Notes under the pieces: generated by a model | What the model saw: only the letters and a program-made list of their open reading frames with translations | Databases searched by the model: none | What the model was told of the DNA's origin: nothing | Shown: piece by piece, positions 47,422 through 57,068 of the stretch | Numbering within the stretch: position 1 is the first letter of the stretch | How the letters are laid out: each line of letters begins with the position of its first letter | Assembly: GCA_019321725.1 (NCBI GenBank) | Contig: CM033118.1 | Location: 11,310,071 to 11,374,070, forward strand | Direction of reading: 5' to 3' | Length of the DNA: 64,000 nucleotides | DNA from: Paulownia fortunei | Lineage: Eukaryota > Streptophyta > Magnoliopsida > Lamiales > Paulowniaceae | Translations under genes and position numbers: made by a program

Positions 47422-49547
47422 AGGCAATAACCTTCCATTTTGCATCAAAACAACACCCCAACCAGTTTTTGAAGCATTGTTGTACACCACGAATCCACCA
47501 GTTCCAATTGAAATGGCAAGAACATGAGCTATAGTCAATTTATGTTTCAGTTCTTGAAAAATTCTTTCACAAGCATCGGTCCACAAGAACTTCACATTCT
47601 TTCTTGTCAATATTTTCAATGGAGTTGCTATCTTTGAAAATCTCTGAACAAATCATCGTTAGTACCCTGCTAATCCCAAGAAACTCCTTACTTCTGATAC
47701 ATTTTTTGGTATTGGCCACTTAGTGACAACTTCTACCTTGCTTGGATCAATCAAAATACTATTTTTGGATATTACATGACCTAGGAATACCACTTGCTCA
47801 AACTAAAATTTGCACTTCTTGAATTTAGCATATAATTGTTTTTCCTTAAGAACTTATAACACCATCTTCAAATGTTCTTTATGCTCTTCTTTATCCAATG
47901 AATAAATTAGAATGTCATTAATAAACACAATAACAAATTTATTAACATATTCCTTGAACACCCTATTAATTAGATCCATCAAAGCAGTGGGGCCATTGGT
48001 TAATCCGAAGGCATCATTAGAAATTCATAATGTCCATACCTTGTTCGAAATGCAGTCTTTTGTATGTCTTCTTCCTTGATCTTCAATTGATGATACCCAG
48101 AGTACAAATCAATCTTAGAAAATACTGATGCTCCTTGCAATTGATCAAAAAAATCATCTATTCTTGGAAGTGGATACTTATTCTTGACTGTTATTTTATC
48201 CATTCAACTCTCTATAATCAATGCACCACCGCAATGTACTATCCTTCTTTTTCCCAAACAATACAGATGCTCCCCAAGAAGAATAATTAGGGTGAATAAA
48301 ACCCTTGTCAAGCAATTCTTGCAATTGAACTTTCAACTCTTTCAATTCTGTTGGTGCCATTCGGTATGGTGCTTTAGAAATAGGAGTAGTCCCTAGCATA
48401 ACATCAATAAAAAATTCAATCTCTTAATTTGGTGGTAGTCTCGATAAATCATCTAGAAATACCTCAAGAAATTCTTGAACCACATCTATAAATTTTGGCT
48501 TCAATTTTGCTTCAACCAAAGTGTCTAGAACACTTGCCAACTATCCAACACAACCTTTATTCAACATCTTTTGAGATTTCAAAGCAGTTATAATTGGTAA
48601 GGACCATGACAATGAGGTACAATTAAATACAAACTATTTTTCTCCAAGTGGCTGAAAAATCATAATCTTCTTCTTATAATCAATTGTTGCATGATATTTA
48701 GTGAGCCAATCCATACCCAAAATAACCTCAAAATTTGGCATTGGTAAATCAACAAGATCCGCATAGTGAGTCCTATCACTAATCTAAATAGAACAAGCCC
48801 TTAACATTTGGTTGGAATCCATTTCTTCCACGAATGGAATTGTCACACTATATCTTATGTTTAATAAATCTGGTGTAATTCTTAATTTTCTCACAAATGC
48901 GTGGGATGCAAATGAATGCGCAGATCCTAAATCTAGCATTGCAATTGCAGATATCCCAAAAATTAAAATAGTATTTGTGACTATGAATGCATCTGCATCA
49001 GCTTGTTCTTCTTCAACAAGAAAATTGCACAAAGTACCTTCTTAGTATCGTCAATTCATATATAGTCAAAGATAGTGTATGATGATTTCACCCATTCCTC
49101 TACAACCATGGGATCAAACCTACCATTAAAATAAATAGGATCTATCTTTCTAAATTTCTCATATATAGCTTGTGAAGTATCCTATCGAGCATGTGGTGGC
49201 AGAAGTCCCTGATTCTTTTCTTGGTTTCTTTGTTGCATATCTAGCAATTCTTCTACCTGTTAATTATGCATTCTAGTTTGTTGTTGAATGAGATCAGTCA
49301 AATTGTTCACCAAACAATGATTACCCTCATGATCATCCATTGTCTTCTTTTTTGGTTTAATGACCTGTTATACATTGTCCAATATCATTCCATTCATTAG
49401 CCAATAATAGATGCGTAATCATGAAAATAACATAAAATGAAATCTAATCAAGTAAACATAAAAGCAAATAAACAAATAGCTGACCAAGTTTTCCAACCAG
49501 GATGTGTTCATATACCTTCTTCTGTCTTCAGAAATAACTAAACCTCT
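47422..49547 (-). pseudogene. Chromovirus B gag-protease-RT-RNase H
   Basis: Minus-strand polyprotein relic. Gag is short: [10 protein letters not shown] starts near 49340, and an internal deletion at about 49015 joins the N-terminal gag directly to protease, removing most of capsid and the zinc finger. Protease (49032-48600) has LDLGSAHSFAS, DLG in place of D-S/T-G. RT (48420-47650) shows [28 protein letters not shown] with its first Asp, and [16 protein letters not shown] near 47925, where the catalytic FIDD reads FIND. RNase H starts near 47560 ([13 protein letters not shown]) and breaks off after QNGRLLP at 47422. Stops and a frame change near 48200 also occur. Confidence 0.85.
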
Positions 49548-49559
49548 GCTCTAATACCA
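49548..49559 (-). promoter_or_regulatory. Primer-binding site of chromovirus B
   Basis: Minus strand TGGTATTAGAGC, 11 of 12 to the initiator-Met tRNA type. It lies five bases after the LTR end at 49565, as in element C. Confidence 0.82.
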
Positions 49560-49564
49560 AAAAC

Positions 49565-51279
49565 TGTAACACCCCTTAACATAATTGTAGAGCTTAAACA
49601 AGCTGATACAATTAAGTTAAGAAATGTTAACCTTTTATCAATACTAGAATTATGGTTTGGTGTTTGACTACATAATGTTATTATCCCAACTATAGTTTAA
49701 CACATCTGTTTACAAAATCATAACAGAGCGGCTTATTTAAAATCAAAATAGAGTTTTCAAAATATGCTACAAAACAGCTCGAAGCATGGCATATGAACAA
49801 AACTCTATCTGGCCGCTCTAGAGACTCAGTCAACCTCTAAACCTATACATTTCTACCTACATCACTTAAATCTAATGATCTCAAGGCTTAATAAGATGAA
49901 ATTGATGCAATAACAAATAGCATACGTGCAAATCACATACTTGATTAAATGCATTATTCAATTTAATAACTTTCATTCATAAATCATTCTTTAGGGCCTT
50001 TAAAGTGTGGTACCTAACTAATACTTGGCATTTCTCTAGTTAACTTGTCGCAGGGTAGGGAGCTCCTTGTTCGTATTGATTAACCAATAATAGAAATAAG
50101 GTTGGGTTTCCATACTTAGTGTTTCAACCTCAGGTATTAGCCATATTCTAACTCATTCATTGTGGCTTTTCTATACTAAATTTTCAACCTCAAGTATTTG
50201 CTACTATTTATTGGGTCCGTCGGTCCCTCCCCCATCCCTTGCCTACCCGACCATCAATCAAGTACCATACTTCCTTTTCAAAAACATCATTATATTTTTG
50301 ATAGTATCATGCTTCATGAACCATGAATTCAAACATTACATCATTTGACAAGTAATGACAATCACATTAAAACATGAACAACATTGCATAATTCTTGTAA
50401 TAAAGCAAATAAAAGTTTCAACTTATCTCAAGTCCACTTTATGCTAAGTGAAAAGCTCAATCTCTTTGGAAGATAGGATATGTTAAAGGTCTAACATAAT
50501 CAAATCATGTACCTTTCATCCTTTTAATAAATCACATAATATATTCTAATTAAAATTATATACACTTTTCAATCTTTTATAAATAACTCCATGTCGATTA
50601 CATGACTTAAAAAAGTAATGCATACTCCATATTTTACTACTAATTCAAGATATTAAACATTAGAGCAACCAGTAAACTACTAATAATTCAAATGTAAATA
50701 TTACGGCAATCCACAAAACTTGAACACAATCCAAATTAACATGATATAAACTTGGTTTTAACTTAAATTGATTCTAACCTTCAATTATGCAACCTGATTG
50801 CTATTGTTCACAATCATTTGTTGGCATTTTGATACATAATATAAGCATTACAAGATCAATATAAACAAGTTAATTAAGCATATTTCATAAGGCTATCAAT
50901 TTTTTTGCTATAAACTAACTTAACTAGCTTGGTTTTGGCTTCAAGTCTATCCCACTTGAGTTTTCATTCTTACAAAAACATACTAAAACATGTAACCATC
51001 TAAGATACTACAAATTCAGTATAACAAACATTCAAAAAGAATATACTTTGATTAAATTGGAATTAAGCTTCAAAATCAACCATTTTTCAAGCTTAAAAGG
51101 GTAAAACTTGTTATAGTTTGTGTTCTATGAATTTCCATGAATTGAATTCAATTTTTTATGAGTATGAAAGTGTAAAAATTTGGGAGAAACTTTGGAGAAG
51201 AAGGCTGGTCATTTTTTAGGAGCAAGAAAATATGGCTAAAAATGACTTCTTTGACATTTCAAAGAGAGGTAAGTAGAGG
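49565..51279 (-). mobile_element. 5' LTR of chromovirus B, first ~550 bases missing
   Basis: Reverse complement of the C LTR from roughly 60330 to 62090. Ends GGGGTGTTACA at 49565. Shared blocks include the GGGTCCGTCGGTCCCTCCC repeat complement at 50213-50231, CTCAAGTCCACTTTATGC near 50428, and AGGCTGGTCATTTTTTAGGAGC near 51204-51226. At 51279 it is joined head to head to the 3' part of the same LTR on the plus strand. Confidence 0.82.
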
Positions 51280-51980
51280 GTGGGACCGACGGACCCAACA
51301 GATAGTGGCAAATACTTGAGGTTGAAAAATTGGTATAGAAAAGCTACAATGAATGAGACAGAATACGACTAATACCTAAGGTTGAAAGACCAAGTAGGAA
51401 ACCCTGTATTATTTCTCTTATTGGCCAATTATTATGAACAGGTTCCGAAAACCACAGTTCATCACTATTAGTTAGGTACCACACTTCAAGGGCCCTAAGG
51501 AATGATTTATGAATGAAAGTTATTAAATTGAATAATGTTTTTAACTATTTATATGATTTGTATGTACGCTATTTATTATTGAATTAGTTTCACCTTATTG
51601 AGCCTTTAGCTCATTAGATTCAAGTGATGTAGGTGAAAATGTATAGGTTTAGAGGTTGACTGAGTCTCTAGAATGGCCAGACAGAGATTTGTTCATATGC
51701 CATGCTTCGAGCTATTTTGTAGCCTATTTTGAAAACTCTATTTTGTTTTTAAATAAGCCGCTCGGTTATGGTTTTGTAAATAGATGAACTTAATTTTGAT
51801 TTATGTATATGGTGTGTTTAAAACAAAATGAAATAATAAATGAATTCAAGTTATTTATCTTATAGCCAAAAGAGAAACTTTTATTAAAACTATAACTCTA
51901 GTATTGATGAAATATTAACATTTCTTGACTTAACTGCATCAACTTATTTAGGTTCTGCAGTTAGGTTAAAGGGTGTTGCA
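51280..51980 (+). mobile_element. Last 700 bases of a C-family LTR
   Basis: Parallel to 61390-62090: starts GGGACCGACGGACCCAACA and ends GGGTGTTGCA at 51980. Both stretches are about 700 bases. Instead of a PBS, it is followed directly by integrase coding sequence, so everything from PBS to mid-integrase is missing, or the LTR end has been joined to an unrelated integrase copy. Confidence 0.82.
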
Positions 51981-52605
51981 ACCTACAACTCAAAAGGGTT
52001 ATAATTCTATATGGGTGATTGTTGATAGATTAACTAAATCAACCAATTTTCTTCCAGTGAAATCCACATATAATATGGACCAGTATGCTCAACAATATAT
52101 TAAAGAGATAGTGAGGTTACATAGAGTGCCAGTTTTAATAGTGTTCGATAGAGATCTTAAGTTTACATCTACATTTTGGAAGAGCTTACACAGTACCTTG
52201 GGAATGAAACTTACATTTAGTACAAAATTTCATCCACAAAGTGATGGACAATCAAATATGGTTATTCAGATATTAGAGGATCTGTTAAAGATCCTGTGTG
52301 CTAGATTTTCAAGGAAGTTGGGATGCGAAGCTTCTATTAGTGGAGTTTACTTATAATAATAGCTACCAATCAACAATTGGAATGGCGCCTTATGAAGCAT
52401 TGTATGAAAGAAAATGTAGATATCAATTTCATTAGGATGAAGTTGGAGAACGAACCCTACTTGGTCTAAAAATAGTTCAACATACTGATAAAGAATCTAG
52501 AGTTTGCCGTTGGGGATCATGTGATCTTAGAAGTAGCTCCTATAAAAAGTATCATGAGATTTGGAAAGAAAGGAAAACTCAGCCCAAGGTATGTCGGCCA
52601 ATTCG
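51981..52605 (+). pseudogene. Chromovirus integrase core fragment
   Basis: Begins inside the core just after the first catalytic Asp block: TTQKGYNSIWVIVDRLTKS, then NMDQYAQQYIKEIVRLHRVP, FDRDLKFTS (second Asp) and PQSDGQSNMVIQ, where the Glu of the SER/E block is replaced (Q-S-N). The frame is open from 51973 to 52353, then shifts. C-terminal sequence (VGDHV, LSPRYVGQF) runs to about 52600 and is cut there. It is followed within 90 bases by a CCT1 exon. It is the counterpart of H, which has the first Asp and stops at QQYIKEIV. Confidence 0.83.
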
Positions 52606-52690
52606 ATATATTGTCTTATTTTTGAAATTTTTATGTTCCCTAAATTCTGTTAGTGGATGTTGTATTAAATTCTTTCTTGAATTATAACAG
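52606..52690 (+). other. Intron-like stretch before CCT1 exon
   Basis: T-rich sequence ending TTATAACAG, a plausible splice acceptor. It is consistent with the end of the host intron that came along with the exon; nothing else is visible. Confidence 0.45.
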
Positions 52691-52762
52691 TACTTTTTGT
52701 GGAAGCTGGTGCAAAAGTTGTAAGACGTGCCAACAAGGAAGACCTACGGCATGTAGCTAAGG
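52691..52762 (+). pseudogene. CCT1 (TCP-1 alpha chaperonin) exon fragment
   Basis: Reads LFVEAGAKVVRRANKEDLRHVAK in one frame. This agrees with the FVEAGAIAVRRVRKEDMRHVAK block of the plant chaperonin subunit CCT1/TCP-1 alpha, which folds actin and tubulin in the cytosol as part of an eight-subunit ring. That block lies in the apical-to-intermediate part of the subunit. The stretch follows a splice-acceptor-like AACAG. Two extra T bases near 52695 shift the frame relative to the preceding TAC codon, and similarity ends after 52762, replaced by a GTG-rich and then purine-rich repeat. No other CCT1 exon was found in the window. It is a captured or orphaned exon, not a gene. Recognition rests on remembered family sequence. 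Confidence 0.75.
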
Positions 52763-52769
52763 TGATTGT

Positions 52770-53235
52770 GGGTGGTGTGTCAGCAGCGATTGTATTGCTA
52801 ACGGGATACCACAGGGGAAGAGAGTGAAAGAAATGGATGAAAGAAACAAAAAAAATAGAAAAAAGAGAAAAGAAAAAAATAGCAAAAAGGAGTAGAATAA
52901 AAGAAAAAAGAGTTAGAAAAAGAAAAAGGTAAAAAAATGAAAAAAAAAGATGGGTGGGTTTGTCGGTAGCGATTGTAGTGGCAACAGGATGTCGTATCGA
53001 ATGAGAGAGTGAAAGAAATTGATGAAAGAAAGAAAAAAAGAAACATAAAAAATGAGAAGAAAAAAAGAAAAAAGAGGGAAGAAAAAGAAAAAAAGGTGAA
53101 AAAAATATAAAAAAAGGAAAAGAATAGTTAATAGTGGTGATATGTGGGCGGCAATTGTAGTGGGGATGGGGTACTGCAATGGATGAGAGAGTGAAAGAAA
53201 TGGATGAAAGAAAGAAAAAGAAAGAGGAAAGAGAA
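52770..53235 (+). repeat. Purine-rich tandem repeat, three ~183-base units
   Basis: The anchor AGAGTGAAAGAAATGGATGA (with one variant base) occurs at 52821, 53006 and 53188, spaced 185 and 182 bases. Each is preceded by a GCGATTGTAGTGGCAACGGG-type block (52786, 52968, 53149). A/G tracts fill the rest. Long antisense open frames rich in Phe, Ser and Leu (such as 52665-53240 minus) come only from this composition. Confidence 0.85.
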
Positions 53236-55846
53236 AACATATTAGAGAAAGAGAACTATGACAAAAATAGGAAAAGAGTGAAGTTGGGGTTACACAGGAT
53301 CGGAAAGGATGAAGAAGAAGACGGTTTAGTGGTGAAATTGGAAGCTACACATCCATATTTGTGCGGTGGGTGTTGTATTTTCATTTCTGATCTTTTGTTG
53401 TTTTCCTAGTATGATGGATGGACCGTAGTGGTTATGGCTTGAAATTGATTTTGTAAGGTCTGCTTGACTTATTCTCCCTTAAAGTATCCATGTCTTGCGA
53501 CTCAGTTCGTGGAATTGATGAAGATGCTTTTTGATGTGGAGTTTACTGGTTGTAGGTGTTTGTTTTTTATGATAATTTAATGATTTTATGTTGTCTTGTG
53601 ATGGATCTAAAAGATCTAAGTTATGTAGGGTTGCTATGATGGAATTTGAGATAAATTGGTATGAATTGCCACCAGGGATACTTAGCAAAAGTAATATCCA
53701 AAAAGGTGCATCTATCTAGCCTTATCATATGCTAGTCCAAAATGCCTTTATGGATTTTATGTTGGTCAATTATATTTGCTTGATGTTTATTAGATAATTG
53801 AGTAGTAACTGGTTTGCTTATATGGGGATGCTTTATTTTTCAGGTTTGGATGCCTTAAATACAACTACTTGTGCTACTACTGTCAAAAAGAGTCTTATTG
53901 TTGATGCTAGCAATAGATTTTTCAAGGTTATTCCTCCTATCCACTCCTTTGTTCTCAAATCAAGTTTAGAGTGCCTTCTTAGACCATGAAGTATGAATTT
54001 GCAGGAATAAAACTGACTTATCATCTAGTTATTCATCTTGTCTGGAAGTGGTAAATTTTCTAGAGTGTGTAATGTGAACTGGTGATAGACTATGGTCAAT
54101 ACAGTGGGGAAACTCTGAAAGCATTTACATTTAGAAATATTTTTGTCAACTTTATAATTAAATATTGAGCAATTTATGTTGATGTATATTTTAAGTCTTC
54201 CTAGGAGTTTAGGTCATTCAGATGTCTTGCACATCTCTCACGATTTTTCTTTGCGAGTCTATTTTATTCTATCTTTCACAATTGTTAAATTTTATTCTAT
54301 TTTTTTATTCACCTAGTCCATTTAATTTTTTATTTATTTATTTGTTTTTTACATTGATTTACTATGGGAATAAGGTACACGAGTTTTGATATGTTATCTG
54401 CTTGTCTTTCTTGCTTCACATCTGCAAAACATGTTGGCTATTTATTTATAAGTACATTTATTATTTGAGTTCAACTTGATTTTTGTTTGTTCCTTTCTAG
54501 AAGTAAACGTGACCAGTTAAAAAAATCTTTTTTTTCTAGAACCCTTTTTCTTGAGTGAAAAGTGATCATTTAAAAAGTATGTTGTATAGTTACATGCAAC
54601 TTGATCTTCACTATCTATGGATCAAAAATGCATTCAGTTGGCATGGTTGTCCTAAAAAAGATCCTTCCGCTGTCCATCTTGATGTTTTTGATGCAGAGGT
54701 TATTAATTTTATTCATAGTTTTAGAAATTTGTCTACAAATCAGTTCTTACGTTGATTCTATCTGCATAGATACATATTTTACTCTCTTACATTACTAAAA
54801 AATTGTCACAATCAAGATAAGGACCAATATTAGAAGTATTAGAATCGATTGAAAAAGTGAATTTTCAATTTAGTCTTACAAAAACATGTTTTTAAAGAAA
54901 AAGAAGAAGTCTTCAAATGCTTGGAAAGAAGGGAATCATGTGTCTACCTATGTATTTTTTTTTTTATTTTCATGTTGTTTTGGGCAGACAGGCAAATAAT
55001 TATAAAAGATGAAATGAAGGTAGTATGTGAAGATCTTGACAGGATTCACATGCAAATGAAAATTCCCACATCAAGTTCTAACTTCAACACATTTTGTCTA
55101 ATCATGCAAACATCAGTTTTACTTACTGAAACAACCTTTTGAATCCGAACTTCAAAGGCGAGTTCCTAGCATTCAAATGATTAAAAATCATGAGGGGAAT
55201 ATTCAAGAACCACTTAAGCAGCCACATTCTAATAGGTTCCGACAATGAAAAGAATCCAATATATATGTATTTAGAGTAAACATAATTTGTTTACATGCGC
55301 CTAAAAGATATCACGGTAAAGCTGATACATGCATAACCAGAATGACATGTAATATTTCGTACTCAGATAATAAGCAGTATAGTAACTAAAGTACATAGCA
55401 AACTGCCAATCATCATAACAAATATCTGGTGTGTTGTATTAATGGGTCTGTGAGGCATCATTAACTGAATTAGGTCCTATATTACTATTCCTCTCCAAAG
55501 TTTTGAGGTGAAATCATTTCAAACTAAAGAACTTTACTTACTGCATTTCCTAAGAAATACATTATTTATCAAATTCACCATTCATAAAGGCAATAAAAAC
55601 ATACTTTCCTTTTCCTTTATACCACTAAGTCAAGAATTCCACCATGAGATAGTTGTGGTGCACATAATACAAAAAGTGACATTTCACCAAACTCTATCAC
55701 AAAAATAACCATCAATCTATTCATCAACCCATAAAAAGGTCCTCAAATATATTTATTTCTCTAAGCTTTTGCCACATCTTCTAGACTTAACAAGAAAAAT
55801 GATCATTATCATAGATGGATGGATGGATGGTGAATGATTAACAAAC
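53236..55846. other. Low-copy-looking stretch with exon-like pieces, unassigned
   Basis: No LTR family of this window occurs here. Two plus-strand stretches look exon-like. At 53838-53990, after a TTTTTCAG acceptor-like site, the frame reads GLDALNTTTCATTVKKSLI and continues to a stop. At 54573-54755, after TTGTATAG, it reads LDLHYLWIKNAFSWHGCPKK and continues to a stop at 54753. I recognise neither family. The part near 55840 is probably intron of the UAP1-like pseudogene on the minus strand; a run of four GGAT (55816-55831) is a small microsatellite. Otherwise I see nothing. Confidence 0.4.
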
Positions 55847-56921
55847 CTGTCCACCAGATGAAAGTAGCATGCCAAACTTTGCATCTAAGATTGCCTTTAA
55901 TTCCATCTTCAACCACCTCTCTTTTTCTTATATTGTTCGCTTCTCTACAATCAAAACATTGCCTCTAGAATAGCTCTATTGGTGCTGCTGGAAGCCCCCA
56001 AAAAATAAAGTATATATCATTAATTATGCGTACAAATGTGTTTTATTTGCATATGGAAAATGCAAAGGGAAAATAACAAAGAAACTACAGAGAGAAACTG
56101 TTACAAGTGATAAAATGAAGACAAAAATGCAAAACAACAAACACAAGTTCACAAAAGAAGAAAAAATTTACAAAAGACATGAGACTAACTTATTAACAAA
56201 ATTAGCTAGATAGTTAGATCGTTAGGAGCAATTGATCAAACTACGATATAAAAGAGGATATTATACCTGGATGAGGGAGGTCTTTGGCAGTTTAATGAAT
56301 TTCTTGTTCTCTTCAATTCTCAAGTCTTCTTCGTTCTCTCTCAATTATATTCTTCCTAATATCAACTCTCCCTCAAGTTCTTTCTTCTTTCTTTTTAAAA
56401 TATTCTGTACAATTTTAATGGAGTTTCCACTGTTTCAAAGCAGTTCAAGTGAGTTCCCATATGATTCACAACAGACACAAAAATCTAACAATCCAAGGAA
56501 GATCTAAGCTCTACAGTAAGTCTTAACCCTAAAATTTAGAAAATAAACACATACGCTCAAACATATAAAGAATTACTCCAAGAAAATAATCTGACATAGA
56601 AAAACAATGAACTTCTATTTCTAGATCAACAAATATCTTGTAATCAATGATCATCAAACAACTATAAAATCACAAAATCACATAACAAATTCATCAAATT
56701 TCACATAAATAGGAAAAATATTCAATCTTTCAATCACTAAGAAACGCAAATCTTAAGAACACAAATAAGTAAATCTCTACTAAAAAAGGGTGATTTGAAA
56801 GTGAACTGACTTCAATGTCCTTGAAAGCATAAGCGTCTTCTTTGCCGTAATTTTTTAGCCTCTCGAGCAGTGGCTGGGGCAGCTGAGACGGCGCATTATT
56901 ATCGGACATCGGTTCCCTCAT
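55847..56921 (-). pseudogene. UDP-GlcNAc pyrophosphorylase (UAP1-like) 5' exons
   Basis: Three exon-like pieces in correct order on the minus strand. Exon 1, 56921-56811: MREPMSDNNA, then QPLLERLKNYGKEDAYAFKDIE, ending before a GTCAGT donor. Exon 2, about 56510-56462, after an ACTGTAG acceptor: SLDLPWIVRF, the SLDLPRIDRI block of the family. Exon 3, about 55997-55847: GLPAAPIEL, a frame change, NVLIVEKRTI, ERWLKMELKAIL, and LLSSGGQ before a GTTTGT donor; this is the start of the nucleotide-binding loop LLxGGQGTRLG. Plant UAP1 joins UTP and GlcNAc-1-phosphate to give UDP-GlcNAc. Exon 1 seems to lack about 13 residues (the WDELSPEER block) in frame, and exons 2 and 3 have stops. All later exons are absent. 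It is a truncated pseudogene. Confidence 0.78.
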
Positions 56922-57068
56922 TATAATTTTTCTATCTCTAAATATTCACAGATTTGTATGGAGAGGATGAAGCACATGAATGGCTAGTGGGTGGAGACAA
57001 TTCTCTAGAATGGGGGGGAATGGAATGGCGGAGGTTTATGCGGTGGTTGGGGTGATGGTGGGGCAGCA
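56922..57068 (-). other. Upstream flank of the UAP1-like pseudogene
   Basis: 147 bases between the ATG and LTR J2, presumably 5' untranslated or promoter sequence of the host gene. No clear TATA box is seen. LTR J2 begins at 57069, so it may have separated the gene from its promoter. Confidence 0.4.

Noticed and set aside
52665..53240. 191-codon antisense open frame rich in Phe, Ser and Leu
   Set aside because: It is the complement of the purine-rich tandem repeat; parallel frames of the same kind overlap it, and there is no domain.
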